A stretch of DNA of 60,658 nucleotides from Lewinellaceae bacterium (GCA_020636445.1 JACJXV010000025.1:1-60658); one strand, 5' to 3'. Positions 27,027-36,757 are shown, counted from the stretch's first letter. The notes: generated by a model not told the origin, from the letters alone. Translations and numbers: made by a program.

Positions 27027-29894
27027 TTATCCCTTTACCACAATATTAATCATCCGCTGAGGAACGACAATTACTTTGACGACCTCCTTACCATCAATCC
27101 AACGCTGGATAGGTTCCAACGCGAGGGCGGCTGCCTGCAGCGCATCGTTCGAAGCATCCGCGGGCAAATCAACAGTCGTACGTACCTTCCCATTGATACT
27201 GATGGGGTACTGAATAATTGACTCCTTGAGGTAGTCTTCATTCAACTCTGGGAAACGCGCCTGATGCACCGAGCCGGATTCTCCTAACTGGTGCCACAAT
27301 TCTTCACTGGTGAAAGGCGCAAAGGGAGCCAACAGAATGACCATTTCCCGCAAAATGTCCCGCTTATTGCAGCTTAGTTTTTGCAACTCATTCGTCGCTA
27401 TCATAAACTTGCTCACACAGGTATTAAAGGAGAACCGTTCAATGTCTTCGGCAATACCCTTTATGGTTTGGTGCAGTACTTTAAACTCATCCCGGGTCGG
27501 CGTAGCTTCACTAAGGCTTAATTCCCCCTGATTATTGGTAAACAAGCCCCAGAATCGGCGTAAAAATTTATTTACCCCATCGATGCCTTTGGTATCCCAG
27601 GGTTTGGCCTGTTCAATAGGCCCCAGGAACATTTCGTACATCCGGAAACAGTCGGCTCCATACTGAGATACTACATCATCGGGATTGATAACGTTGTACT
27701 TGGATTTTGACATTTTGCCTACTTCCGACTGCGTTACCAACCGAGGAGTACCCGTGCCATTGAACTTGCCTGCTGAGATCGCTCCCTGGGCGGTTTCGAA
27801 AACAGCATCGGCGTATTCGGGTCGCCAGGCCGTAAACTTGGCAATTCCATCCAATCCCAAATAGGAGCCTGGCAAGCCGTAGTCGGTTACATAATCCACA
27901 AAAACCGGAATCTTGGTAAACTCTATACCCTTAGCTTCTTCCGTAGCTACCAGCGTAGCGCAGACGAATCGGTTACGGCCGTCAGTAAGACGTTCTTTTT
28001 GCAGGTAGATATTTTCAATTACCCCCTGGATCATCCCCTGATTGATCAGCTTGCGGTAGGGTTCTTTAGTGGGTACGTAACCCAAGTCAAAGAGGAATTT
28101 ATGCCAAAAACGACTGTACATCAGGTGCCCTACGGCATGCTCCGTACCGCCAACATATAAGTCTACCTCACGCCAGTACTCCAGCGCAGCTTTACTGGCA
28201 AAAGCTTCGGTATTATGGGGATCCATATACCGCAGGAAATACCAGCTGGAACCCGCGAAACCGGGCATCGTATCCGTTTCCCGTCGCCAGCCGTTGGGTA
28301 ATTCCACCCAATCTGCTGCCCGAGCCAGTGGGGAGACCCCTCCCGACGCCGGTTGGAAGTTTTCCAATTCAGGCAATTCCAATGGTAACTCAGCCAAAGG
28401 CATCGGATGGGCAACACCTTCCGGATCATAAATGATGGGAAAGGGTTCACCCCAGTAACGCTGACGACTGTAAATGGCATCGCGAATTTTGAAGTTCACC
28501 TTGCGCTTACCCAACCCGCGTTTTTCAATCTCCTGCAGCATCAGCTCAATCGCCGCCGGCACTTCCATGCCATCCAGAAAGCCCGAATTGATCATCAGGC
28601 CTTCCTTGTCATGGCGGGTTGATCCCGGATAGTTTGTTTTATCTACAACGTCGATGATCTCCAGGCCAAATTTGGTGGCGAAAGCAAAGTCGCGATCATC
28701 ATCACTCGGCACAGCCATAATAGCCCCGGTGCCGTAATCCTTGAGTACATATTCCCCAATCCATACGGGGATTGGCGATTCTGTAAAGGGGTTTATTGCA
28801 TAGGTCCCCAAAAAAGCACCGGTAACTTCTTTGACATCCGACATGCGGTCCCGTTCCGATCGCGTTTTTACATACGTCAGGTAAGCATCCACCGCTGCCT
28901 TTTGTTCAGGGGTAGTCAGCAAGGGAACCAAATCATGTTCAGGGGCCAACACCATATACGTGGCCCCGAAAATGGTATCCGGCCGTGTAGTGAAAATTTC
29001 TATTTGGGCATCACTCCCGGCAATAGAAAAGAACAGCTGGGCCCCTTCAGACCGACCAATCCAGTTGCTCTGCATTTTTTTCATGGCCTCCGAAAATTCC
29101 AGCTCATCCAGATCGCGCAACATACGATCTGCATAGGCGGTAATCCGCAATGACCACTGCAGCATAGGGCGGCGCTCCACCGGATAGCCCCCCCGCTCAG
29201 AAACACCATCTTTCACCTCGTCGTTAGCAAGCACCGTGCCCAGCTCTTCGCACCAGTTTACGTACGTTTCCTTGCGATACGCCAGCCTGTAATTCATCAG
29301 GATATCCGAGCGTTCTTTGGCTGTTTTGGCTTGCCATTCGGCCGCGCTGAAGGATAAATCTTCGCTGCAGGCTGCCGCTAGCCCCGTAGTACCCTGTTTT
29401 GCGAAATGGGCTTCCAGCGCGCTAATGGGGCGGGCAGTGTTGGCCTGGTTATCGTAGTAGTGCCCAAATAACTGCAGAAAAATCCATTGTGTCCAGCGGT
29501 AATACTGCGGGTCACAAGTACGCACCTCCCGGTTCCAGTCAAAACTGAAGCCCAGGTTATCCATTTGGCCCCGGTACCGGTCAATATTTTCCGCGGTAGA
29601 CTTCGCAGGGTGAACTCCGGTTTGAATAGCATATTGCTCCGCAGGCAACCCAAAAGCATCGTACCCCATCGGGTGCAACACATTAAAGCCTTGCAGGCGT
29701 TTGTAACGGGCAAAAATATCCGAAGCTATATAGCCCAGTGGATGCCCGACGTGTAAGCCTGCTCCCGAAGGATAGGGAAACATGTCCAGAACATAAAATT
29801 TAGGGCGATCCGACTGGTTGGATACCTGATAAACCTGGTTTTCCTCCCAGTAGCGTTTCCACTTGGCTTCAAATTCACTTGGTTTGTACTCCAT
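27027..29894 (-). CDS. leuS: Leucyl-tRNA synthetase
   Basis: Charges tRNA-Leu with leucine in the cytoplasm. The start at 29894 gives MEYKPSEFEAKW, matching the family N-terminus; the longer frame adds 28 residues of non-conserved sequence. The class I HIGH motif is HVGH at 48-51 and the KMSKS loop is exact at 727-731. The CP1 editing domain lies between, with the T-rich editing site ITIFTTRPDTIFGATY-like segment (here EIFTTRPDTIFGATYM). An insertion around residues 150-215 (ALEAHFAKQ ... LAYRKETYVNWCEELG) is typical of Bacteroidota LeuRS. The anticodon-binding domain and short C-terminal domain end at VVPQRMINIVVKG. 955 residues, full length. Transcribed alone, with a strong terminator. Confidence 0.97.
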   Translation of the reverse strand: MEYKPSEFEAKWKRYWEENQVYQVSNQSDRPKFYVLDMFPYPSGAGLHVGHPLGYIASDIFARYKRLQGFNVLHPMGYDAFGLPAEQYAIQTGVHPAKSTAENIDRYRGQMDNLGFSFDWNREVRTCDPQYYRWTQWIFLQLFGHYYDNQANTARPISALEAHFAKQGTTGLAAACSEDLSFSAAEWQAKTAKERSDILMNYRLAYRKETYVNWCEELGTVLANDEVKDGVSERGGYPVERRPMLQWSLRITAYADRMLRDLDELEFSEAMKKMQSNWIGRSEGAQLFFSIAGSDAQIEIFTTRPDTIFGATYMVLAPEHDLVPLLTTPEQKAAVDAYLTYVKTRSERDRMSDVKEVTGAFLGTYAINPFTESPIPVWIGEYVLKDYGTGAIMAVPSDDDRDFAFATKFGLEIIDVVDKTNYPGSTRHDKEGLMINSGFLDGMEVPAAIELMLQEIEKRGLGKRKVNFKIRDAIYSRQRYWGEPFPIIYDPEGVAHPMPLAELPLELPELENFQPASGGVSPLARAADWVELPNGWRRETDTMPGFAGSSWYFLRYMDPHNTEAFASKAALEYWREVDLYVGGTEHAVGHLMYSRFWHKFLFDLGYVPTKEPYRKLINQGMIQGVIENIYLQKERLTDGRNRFVCATLVATEEAKGIEFTKIPVFVDYVTDYGLPGSYLGLDGIAKFTAWRPEYADAVFETAQGAISAGKFNGTGTPRLVTQSEVGKMSKSKYNVINPDDVVSQYGADCFRMYEMFLGPIEQAKPWDTKGIDGVNKFLRRFWGLFTNNQGELSLSEATPTRDEFKVLHQTIKGIAEDIERFSFNTCVSKFMIATNELQKLSCNKRDILREMVILLAPFAPFTSEELWHQLGESGSVHQARFPELNEDYLKESIIQYPISINGKVRTTVDLPADASNDALQAAALALEPIQRWIDGKEVVKVIVVPQRMINIVVKG

Positions 29895-30201
29895 GATCAC
29901 TAGTGCTGTATAAAGTATGGTGCAAAAGGCCTGCTTGCCTTGTAAGCTAAACGTTGGAGAATGCAAAATTGTCCCCAAAACAGGCCACGAAATTAGGCAA
30001 ATTGCCCTATTTCCCCAAGCTTAGCCTAAAACGGTACTAACATTTCCCCGGGGCTGCCAGGTTTTTAGTAAAAAATCCCTTTATTTAATGGCACACCTAG
30101 TATCTTGGCAGCCGGAGATAGCACAACCTAAGCAGGCATTTTGAACCTGATCCTGGTTACGTTACTTCCCTTTTCAGTAACCTCCAACGTTGTTGCCGGC
30201 T

Positions 30202-31368
30202 ATGCATTTTGACAAAACCCCACGCTTATTCCCCTACTCCACGGAGCGCCGTTTTCTGGCGCATTGTAGTGTTTCTCCCTTATACACCCCTGCGGCTGAG
30301 GAGGCTATTGCCTTGCTACGCGACCAGCAGCATTATGGGGTGGCTCATTTTGGTGATTACTACCCACAAACTCTTGAAGCCATTAAGATTCATGGCGCGG
30401 CGCTGTTCAAAACTACGCCGGCGAATTTAGCGGTGGTAAAAAACACCTCGGAGGCCATTTCAATGATTGCCAATGGCTATCCCTTTGCTGCCGGCGACGA
30501 GGTTATCTCGTTTGTCCATGAGTATCCGGCGAACCACTACCCCTGGCGCTTACAGGAGCAGCGTGGTGTTCATATCAAGCTGTTATCCAATATTCCGAAC
30601 CGCCCGGATATTGATCCGGCACTGGTAGGATCCTGGTCGATGGAAGCCCTTGAAGCCGCAGTAACGCCGCGCACCCGGGTAGTAGCGCTCAGCCATGTTC
30701 AATTCACCAGTGGCTTTGCGGCCAACTTACCCCAGCTGGGAGCTTTCTGCCACGAACGGGGTATTGACCTGATTATCGATGCAGCACAAAGCCTGGGAAG
30801 TATGCCCGTTTTTCCGGAAGAATGGCATATTGCTGCAGTGGCTTCCGCTGGTTGGAAATGGTTGCTGGGGCCATTTGGCATTGGCATTTTATATGCAAGC
30901 CCCGCTTTACGGGAAAAGATAGCCCTTACACAGATCGGTGCGGAAACTATGACCCAGGGAATGGATTATCTTGATCACACCTGGGCGCCCCACCAAACGG
31001 CGAAGCGTTTTGAATACAGTTCATCACCTGTAACCCTGGTGGCCGCGCTCGCCCGTTGTATTCAGGAAGTGCCTGCCCATTATGGGGCAGAATCCCTGTT
31101 CGCTGAAATCATCCGCCTGCAGGATATTTTCCTGACAAAACTGAGTCACCCTGATTTTAAACCTCTCCTTTATCCACCTGAACATCGTTCAGGTATTTTA
31201 CCCCTGGTTTGCCCTGATCCGGAAGCAGTAGGCACCGCACTTGCCGAACAGGGGATTATCACCTCCCCCCGGGGTGGTGTGCTCCGCATTGCTCCTCATT
31301 TTTACAATACGGAAGAGGATATGCTCGCCTTAGCTTCTGCGATTAATGCCTGGCCAGGGAAGGGATAG
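30202..31368 (+). CDS. Class V PLP-dependent aminotransferase (cysteine desulfurase/epimerase-like)
   Basis: 388 residues from the ATG at 30202; a TTG four codons upstream is the only alternative and is less likely. Fold-type I PLP features: the cofactor-stacking region NTSEAIS (81-87), SHVQ (164-167), the PLP-ring aspartate D193 in IIDAAQSLG with Q196, and the Schiff-base lysine K219 in ASAGWKWLLGP. The A-G-W-K-W-L arrangement is that of isopenicillin-N-epimerase-like and SufS/CsdA-related proteins rather than true NifS. No conserved catalytic cysteine loop of SufS is evident, so the reaction is uncertain. No suf or biosynthetic genes are adjacent. Confidence 0.85.
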   Translation: MHFDKTPRLFPYSTERRFLAHCSVSPLYTPAAEEAIALLRDQQHYGVAHFGDYYPQTLEAIKIHGAALFKTTPANLAVVKNTSEAISMIANGYPFAAGDEVISFVHEYPANHYPWRLQEQRGVHIKLLSNIPNRPDIDPALVGSWSMEALEAAVTPRTRVVALSHVQFTSGFAANLPQLGAFCHERGIDLIIDAAQSLGSMPVFPEEWHIAAVASAGWKWLLGPFGIGILYASPALREKIALTQIGAETMTQGMDYLDHTWAPHQTAKRFEYSSSPVTLVAALARCIQEVPAHYGAESLFAEIIRLQDIFLTKLSHPDFKPLLYPPEHRSGILPLVCPDPEAVGTALAEQGIITSPRGGVLRIAPHFYNTEEDMLALASAINAWPGKG

Positions 31369-31446
31369 GTTTCCAGCTGGTAACCCAGTGCCTACCTGGT
31401 CCGACCAGGCTACGGCGGGTAAAACGGGCGTTTGAGCCCAAAAAAG

Positions 31447-31656
31447 AAATTGGAAATTGGAAATTAGAAATTCACTCCGACGCAGTCTGAGTCAGAAACT
31501 TGCCCTGTCTGCGTGGGGTGAGAAATCAGCGGGGTTACGTAAAAAAAAACACTCAACCCTTACCATTTTTGAGTGAGCAGCAAGCAGTGAAGAGTCGCGT
31601 TTAACGAATAACCAGCTACCAGTTACCAGTCACCAGTCACCAGCCACCAGTTACCA
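31447..31656. repeat. Two heptameric repeats flanking an inverted copy of the 6.8-kb module
   Basis: 31447-31473 is GAAATTG/GAAATTA in 3.9 units; 31613-31656 is CAGYNAC in six units. Between them, 31565-31611 is the reverse complement of the segment at 6841-6898 with two instead of three ACTGCTC-type heptamers. The gap 31369-31844 holds no gene; CCTGGT-CCG-ACCAGG near 31400 is a further small hairpin. Confidence 0.85.
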
Positions 31657-31844
31657 ATTCAACTCCCAACGTTTTCCAGCGCCAGCGGAGGAACAACACC
31701 CGGCAACCTTCGGTGCTTTTCTCAACAAGCAAAAGCGGTTAAACGCTTTAATCCACGGATAATTCACCAAACCCGCTTCACCTCAAGCATAATTTACCGT
31801 ATCTTACCCACGTTAATTGGCTACAAGCTATAAACCAAACAACC

Positions 31845-32315
31845 ATGATTCGTTCCCTCATCAAGCTGGGGCTCTTCCTCGTTGCAGGTATCCTGATTTA
31901 TAACTACTTCTTTGGTACACCTGAAGAACAAGAACAATCCAAAACGATTTTTCGCGAGGTACGCGACCTGGGCAAAGCTTCCTGGGATTTACTACGTGCT
32001 GAAAAAAATAAGCTCGACGATGGAAAATATGATGGAGCTGTAGCCAAAGTTGGCAACCTGCTGGATGGTTTAAAGGGGGCAGTCGATAAGGCCCGCGACC
32101 CAGCCATGCGCGACCGCCTGGCTGAACTCAATCGGCAACGTCAGGACCTGGAAGATCTGCAGCGTAAAGTCGAAGATGAAAAGCTACGACTGGGCAGTAA
32201 AGGCACCAGCCAGGAAGTGCAACAAGCCAGGCGTGAAGAAGATCGTCTTAAGTCTGATCTGCGCCGCCTGCTCAATGAAACAGAAGAGCTGATGCGCGAC
32301 CTGGAGCAACAGTAA
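31845..32315 (+). CDS. Membrane-anchored coiled-coil protein, unknown
   Basis: 156 residues. One hydrophobic segment at the N-terminus (IKLGLFLVAGILIYNYFFG, about 5-23), then a long charged helical region with heptad-like spacing (LNRQRQDLEDLQRKVEDEKLRL ... RREEDRLKSDLRRLLNETEELMRDL in overlapping pieces), so a membrane-tethered coiled coil is expected. No lipobox. It precedes ftsX by 64 bp on the same strand and may share its transcript; an envelope or division role is suggested by position only. No named family was recognised. Confidence 0.75.
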   Translation: MIRSLIKLGLFLVAGILIYNYFFGTPEEQEQSKTIFREVRDLGKASWDLLRAEKNKLDDGKYDGAVAKVGNLLDGLKGAVDKARDPAMRDRLAELNRQRQDLEDLQRKVEDEKLRLGSKGTSQEVQQARREEDRLKSDLRRLLNETEELMRDLEQQ

Positions 32316-32379
32316 ACGCCGTTTTTACTGCTGAACCCCGGGAATTCTTTATTTTCGTTTTGAAAAACCACTTATTTAT

Positions 32380-33258
32380 ATGGCTAAACGCCGGAGCATT
32401 GCCGCGGCACGCACCAAGCCCAATTACCTCTATGCCATAAGTAGTGTTGCGCTGGTGCTGTTCATTCTGGGCTTTTTTGGGCTACTACTACTTAATGCCC
32501 AGCAGTTAATCCGGCTTTACAAGGAGCAGGTCAACATTATTGTAGAATTGGGTGAAGATCCGCCCGCGGGCCAGGTGGATACCCTGCGCCAATACCTGGC
32601 TGCGGCTGCTTTTACCAAGTCCGGATCCGTAACGTATCTGGATAAAAATGCGGCTGCCGACCTGATGCGCCGCGATTTTGGCGATGAGTTTTTGCAACTC
32701 GACCTGCCTAACCCATTTTTTGACATTATCACCTTCAATGTCAAAGGTCAATATCTCCAACTGGATAGCTTACGGCAAATTCGGGAACAAATCCAAACGT
32801 ATCCGGTCGTCAGTGATGTATTTTACCAGGAAAGCCTGCTCGATGAAGTGGTCAATAACCTCAATCGCCTGCAGACCGTCGCTATTGTGGTAAGTATATT
32901 CTTCGTTTTAGTCGCCATGAGTCTGATTTATAATACGATTCGCCTGGCGCTTTACGCCAATCGTTTTCTCATTAAAAACATGGAATTGGTAGGTGCCTCC
33001 TGGGGCTTTATCAGCCGACCCTACCTGGGGCGTGCCCTGCTGCATGGCTTGATAAGCGGGCTCATTACCTGTACTGCCCTGGCCCTGGTGCTTTCCTGGA
33101 TAAAAATTCAGGTTCCGGAACTTGAGCTGGCAACCAGCCCCCAACAACTGTTGATACTGGGAGGAGGACTGCTAATCCTGGGAGCGCTGATTTACCTGAT
33201 AAGCACTTACTTTGTCGTTAATAAATACCTGAATATGCGGGTGGACGATCTGTATTAA
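32380..33258 (+). CDS. ftsX: Cell division ABC transporter permease FtsX
   Basis: 292 residues with the FtsX layout: a basic cytoplasmic N-terminus, TM1 (SSVALVLFILGFFGLLLL, about 22-40), an extracytoplasmic domain of about 130 residues (starting VNIIVELGEDPPAG), then three further helices (VAIVVSIFFVLVAMSLIY, ALLHGLISGLITCTALAL, LLILGGGLLILGALIYLI). The conserved cytoplasmic loop IKNMELVGASWGFISRPYLGRALLHG is present in order. With FtsE (not in this window) it couples septal peptidoglycan hydrolase activation to division. It starts the ftsX-DUF3098-uppP-truB block conserved in Bacteroidota. Confidence 0.92.
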   Translation: MAKRRSIAAARTKPNYLYAISSVALVLFILGFFGLLLLNAQQLIRLYKEQVNIIVELGEDPPAGQVDTLRQYLAAAAFTKSGSVTYLDKNAAADLMRRDFGDEFLQLDLPNPFFDIITFNVKGQYLQLDSLRQIREQIQTYPVVSDVFYQESLLDEVVNNLNRLQTVAIVVSIFFVLVAMSLIYNTIRLALYANRFLIKNMELVGASWGFISRPYLGRALLHGLISGLITCTALALVLSWIKIQVPELELATSPQQLLILGGGLLILGALIYLISTYFVVNKYLNMRVDDLY

Positions 33259-33290
33259 CCGGAGAGTGAAGAAAAACAGGACCCAGTCCG

Positions 33291-33315
33291 CAGTTGGCAG
33301 TTGGCAGTTGGCAGT
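33291..33315. repeat. Heptameric repeat CAGTTGG x3
   Basis: Three exact 7-mers plus CAGT, 33 bp after the ftsX stop, in a 286-bp gap that otherwise contains only the candidate promoter below. Confidence 0.85.
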
Positions 33316-33412
33316 ACCCAAAACCAGTTGACCGGCCCGCCTCCGGCGAGCCAGTAACTGACTCATCAGGAGAATTCCCGGAAGAATTCCATACTGCAAA
33401 GGTTTAAAAATG

Positions 33413-33420
33413 TAAATTTG
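33413..33420 (+). promoter_or_regulatory. Possible -7 element upstream of the DUF3098 gene
   Basis: TAAATTTG matches TAnnTTTG exactly, about 125 bp before the start codon. No TTG is found at the usual distance, so the call is weak. Confidence 0.35.
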
Positions 33421-33544
33421 CCCCGCAAGTATTTCCCAATCCCGTTGTTTGCTTAAATCTGCGATGGCAAACCGCTGAATCTGGTGACAATGCTGCAATA
33501 AACTTTTTTGTCCGTATAGTTCAACCTGTAATGCAATAACATCC

Positions 33545-33877
33545 ATGAGTAAAAATAAACCGGTTAAGAAAAAAGTAGTCGTTACAACTACCGAAACCAC
33601 TGCCCCTGTAAAGGCCCGGACTACGGCAAAAAGCCCCCGGAAACCTGCAACTGACGCACAACCCTCGGAGTTGATTTTCCACAGGGGAAACTATATGTTG
33701 ATAGCTGGCGCAGCGGGTTTAGTCATTCTGGGTACCGCCCTGATGGCCGGTGGCCACATGCCAGACCCTAACACCTGGGACGATAACCTGATCTACAGCC
33801 CACTACGCATCACGGTAGCTCCCCTGCTGATGATAGCCGGCCTGGTCCTTGGAGTAGTTGCTATCTTCCGCAAGTAA
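33545..33877 (+). CDS. DUF3098 family small membrane protein
   Basis: 110 residues. A basic, T-rich cytoplasmic tail (KKKVVVTTTETTAPVKARTT) leads to two membrane helices (YMLIAGAAGLVILGTALMAG and ITVAPLLMIAGLVLGVVAIF) separated by a short loop containing MPDPNTWDDNLIYSPLR, the family signature. DUF3098 genes sit between ftsX and uppP throughout Bacteroidota, which implies a role in envelope growth or division, though none has been shown to my knowledge. It starts 286 bp after ftsX and ends 17 bp before uppP. Confidence 0.88.
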   Translation: MSKNKPVKKKVVVTTTETTAPVKARTTAKSPRKPATDAQPSELIFHRGNYMLIAGAAGLVILGTALMAGGHMPDPNTWDDNLIYSPLRITVAPLLMIAGLVLGVVAIFRK

Positions 33878-33894
33878 TTCTTACCTCAACTTTC

Positions 33895-34710
33895 ATGGAA
33901 GCATTATTGCGGGCGCTTATCCTGGGAGTTATCCAGGGCCTGACCGAGTTCTTACCCGTCAGTAGTAGTGGCCACCTCGAATTAGCCAAATATTTCCTCG
34001 GCGATACCAGCGTAGGTGAGGAAAGCCTTTTAATGACTGTCACCTTGCATGCCGCCACGGCATTGGCAACCCTGGTCGTTTTTCGCCGGGATATCTGGCA
34101 GATCCTGCAGGGCTTGTTTCAGGGCAAATGGAATGAGGAAAGCCAATTTGCCGTAAAGATTATTATCTCCATGATCCCCGCAGCGCTGGTCGGGTTGTTT
34201 TATGAGGATGCTATTGATGCCCTCTTTAACCAACGTATCGGCCTGGTGTGTGCAATGCTGGTAGTAACTGGTTTATTGCTGCTCCTGGCCGACCGGGCTA
34301 AGCACAACGACCATCCCGTTCGTTTCCAGGATGCCCTATGGATCGGCATTGCGCAGGCCATTGCCATTATGCCCGGCATTTCCCGCTCCGGAGCTACCGT
34401 ATCTACCGCGGTACTCCTGGGAATTGACCGGCAAAAAGCCGCTCGCTTTAGCTTTCTGATGGTAGTCCCTCTGATCCTGGGCAAAATGTCCAAGGATATT
34501 CTCGATGGCGAATTGCAGGGTGACAGCGTTTCGCTTCTCCCCCTGATCATTGGGTTCGCAGGGGCATTTGTGGTGGGCATTGCTGCCTGCCTGTGGATGG
34601 TGCAGCTCGTCAAACATAGCAAATTGCGCTATTTTTCGCTATATTGCTTTTTGGTTGCCCTGGTGGCATATTTGATTTATACCCAACAAGGGGCACTAGT
34701 TTCGCACTAG
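33895..34710 (+). CDS. uppP: Undecaprenyl-diphosphatase UppP/BacA
   Basis: 271 residues, multi-spanning. Removes a phosphate from undecaprenyl pyrophosphate to recycle the lipid carrier for peptidoglycan and polysaccharide synthesis, acting on the outer face of the inner membrane. Both family motifs are intact: the E-rich GVIQGLTEFLPVSSSGHL near the N-terminus and PGISRSGATVSTAVLLGI in the middle. The enzyme also determines bacitracin tolerance in other bacteria. It lies 17 bp after the DUF3098 gene and 10-22 bp before truB, so the three probably form an operon. Confidence 0.95.
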   Translation: MEALLRALILGVIQGLTEFLPVSSSGHLELAKYFLGDTSVGEESLLMTVTLHAATALATLVVFRRDIWQILQGLFQGKWNEESQFAVKIIISMIPAALVGLFYEDAIDALFNQRIGLVCAMLVVTGLLLLLADRAKHNDHPVRFQDALWIGIAQAIAIMPGISRSGATVSTAVLLGIDRQKAARFSFLMVVPLILGKMSKDILDGELQGDSVSLLPLIIGFAGAFVVGIAACLWMVQLVKHSKLRYFSLYCFLVALVAYLIYTQQGALVSH

Positions 34711-34732
34711 ATTAACAAAAGTGGAAAACGTT

Positions 34733-35473
34733 ATGCATACTGAGGAGAGCCAGCCTCCGAGTTACAACTTTCAGGATGGCGCACTACTGTTAGTCAATAA
34801 ACCCAAGAGTTGGACTTCATTCGATGTTGTCAATAAGCTCAGGAGTAAACTCAAGTACCATTTAGGGTTAAAAAAAATAAAAGTTGGCCATGCAGGAACG
34901 CTTGATCCTATGGCTACCGGCTTATTGTTAATTTGTACCGGCCGATTCACCAAAAAATTAGGCGAATTCCAGGACCTGGGCAAGGTCTACACGGGGACCT
35001 TTCTCCTCGGCGCAACCACCCCCTCCTTTGATGCGGAAACCGAAGTAGACGGCCGTTACCCCTACGACCATATCACACCTGAAGACTTAGACCGCGTCCG
35101 GGAGGAATTCACCGGAGAACTGGATCAGGTTCCTCCGATATTTTCCGCGATTAAAGTAGATGGACAGCCGCTGTACAAAAAAGCCCGGCGAGGGGAAATG
35201 GTCAAAATCGACCCTCGGCGCGTACATATCTATTCGCTGGAATTTACCCGCATTGCCTTGCCGGAAGTCGATTTCCGCGTGCATTGCAGTAAGGGAACCT
35301 ACATCCGGTCGCTGGTCCATGATATGGGCAAAGCCCTGGAAAGTGGTGCCTATCTCACCGCCTTATGCCGCACCAAAATTGGTGACCACGACCTGCAGCA
35401 AGCCTGGGAACTTGAACAGTTGGTTGAGCATATTGAAGCGGTTAGCGCTCCCCAGCAGATTCCGGAAGGGTAA
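34733..35473 (+). CDS. truB: tRNA pseudouridine-55 synthase TruB
   Basis: 246 residues from the ATG at 34733; a GTG at 34721 is possible and adds four residues. The enzyme makes pseudouridine at position 55 of the T-loop of tRNAs. The catalytic aspartate is in HAGTLDPMATGLL, preceded by the N-terminal NKPKSWTSFDVVNKLR motif, and the later YIRSLVHDMGKAL segment is conserved. No long C-terminal PUA domain, as is normal in this phylum. Its 3' end overlaps the convergent hydrolase gene by 32 bp. Confidence 0.94.
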   Translation: MHTEESQPPSYNFQDGALLLVNKPKSWTSFDVVNKLRSKLKYHLGLKKIKVGHAGTLDPMATGLLLICTGRFTKKLGEFQDLGKVYTGTFLLGATTPSFDAETEVDGRYPYDHITPEDLDRVREEFTGELDQVPPIFSAIKVDGQPLYKKARRGEMVKIDPRRVHIYSLEFTRIALPEVDFRVHCSKGTYIRSLVHDMGKALESGAYLTALCRTKIGDHDLQQAWELEQLVEHIEAVSAPQQIPEG

Positions 35474-36485
35474 CCTCCAGGGACCGAATGGGGGTTCCAT
35501 CACTCCAAACGCCCAACGACTGTATCCAGGTGGTATCTACCATTGAATCAATTGCTGCAGGGTTATGTTGCAGCTGCGCCAACAGCGCATCTCCCAGCTT
35601 CCAATACCCAAAATAGTCCACTGCATCTGTTTTTGCATTGACTAATCCCCTTTGGACGGTCCCATTGCGCAAACCGCTGTCAAAAGCTTCATCCAGGCTG
35701 TAGCATTCATTGTGCTGAGCCGAGATTACCGGCGCACCATAAGGATCCGCAAACTGACGGATAAATACCCGCTGATGGGTCTGCACTGCCGTTTCAAAAA
35801 TACGGTATTGAAAATCCTCGGTCACTACCCTGTCTTCCGTACTGGAAACGATAACCAGCTGCAGATCAGCAGGCAGCCCTTCGTAGCTATCCAATCGGGT
35901 AGCCGTTAAGGGGCCCGTACCCGGAGCACACAACAACAGCGCCTTGGGTTGGGGGAGTTGGTAATCGGCATAATGAACCCCCAGGAAAGCAGAAATAGCC
36001 CCTCCGTAAGAATGCCCGATAAATAACATCTGGGACGTATCAGGTCTTACACGTCCCGGTCCGTACATCAGGGTATCCAAACCCTGGCGAATTCCCGTGG
36101 CGACATTTTCAGCGAATTTTCCCGCTCCCGGCACCAGCAGGTTTTGCTGATAGCGGGGAAAGATGACAACCGCACCCCGGCGAACCAGGTGGCGGATCCA
36201 GCCCCCATAAACCATGGGGTTGATGGCTCCGTAACCGTGCGTAAACACAACAACCGGCGCTGAATCCGGTCGGGGTGATGCCGGTTCAAACAACCAGAAG
36301 CCATCCTGTTCTTCGGCATAGGAAGTCCACCGTACACTGTCATGGACATAGGCCATTCCCCCAAAACCATCCAATGGCTGCCCGGGAGGGGAAGCCGGAT
36401 CCGTCGGGATAACCATAGAAGAAGCGCCGGCAGGGATAATAAGCCACCAGGCGGAAAGTAAATATATAGGCCAAAGGAGTAACAT
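35442..36485 (-). CDS. Secreted or membrane-tethered alpha/beta hydrolase
   Basis: 347 residues from the ATG at 36485, which directly opens a hydrophobic signal segment (MLLLWPIYLLSAWWLIIPAGA). A longer frame adds 34 charged residues that would bury this segment. Alpha/beta-hydrolase core: oxyanion strand VVVFTHGYGAINP, nucleophile elbow GHSYGG with S159, then an acid loop near VSSTEDRVV and a likely catalytic histidine in AQHNECY. The pattern resembles chlorophyllase/PET-hydrolase-like esterases, and the substrate is unknown. It ends inside the last 32 bp of truB on the opposite strand. The 36486-37153 gap upstream holds the phrase array described separately. Confidence 0.82.
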   Translation of the reverse strand: MLLLWPIYLLSAWWLIIPAGASSMVIPTDPASPPGQPLDGFGGMAYVHDSVRWTSYAEEQDGFWLFEPASPRPDSAPVVVFTHGYGAINPMVYGGWIRHLVRRGAVVIFPRYQQNLLVPGAGKFAENVATGIRQGLDTLMYGPGRVRPDTSQMLFIGHSYGGAISAFLGVHYADYQLPQPKALLLCAPGTGPLTATRLDSYEGLPADLQLVIVSSTEDRVVTEDFQYRIFETAVQTHQRVFIRQFADPYGAPVISAQHNECYSLDEAFDSGLRNGTVQRGLVNAKTDAVDYFGYWKLGDALLAQLQHNPAAIDSMVDTTWIQSLGVWSDGTPIRSLEVTLPESAGER

Positions 36486-36757
36486 AACCCGGGAAATTTG
36501 CGGAAATACTTGATTTTTGTCTTTATCAGCCCGTTTAATTAAGGCGTTAGCATGTATATCTGGCTTAACAAAGACAGGTCTCCACAAGTTTAGCCAGCGG
36601 AGGTTTCTTTATCACAAAATCCAAAAAGGTTCCCCCCTGGCGTAAATTCCTTCAATGGAAAAATGGTTCTTTGACAAATTCCGTGTTTTGAGTCAATCAA
36701 ACATGAGTCCTCCCAAATTCTTATTTAGTTATAGGCTATAGGCAGGGTTTGGCAGGC

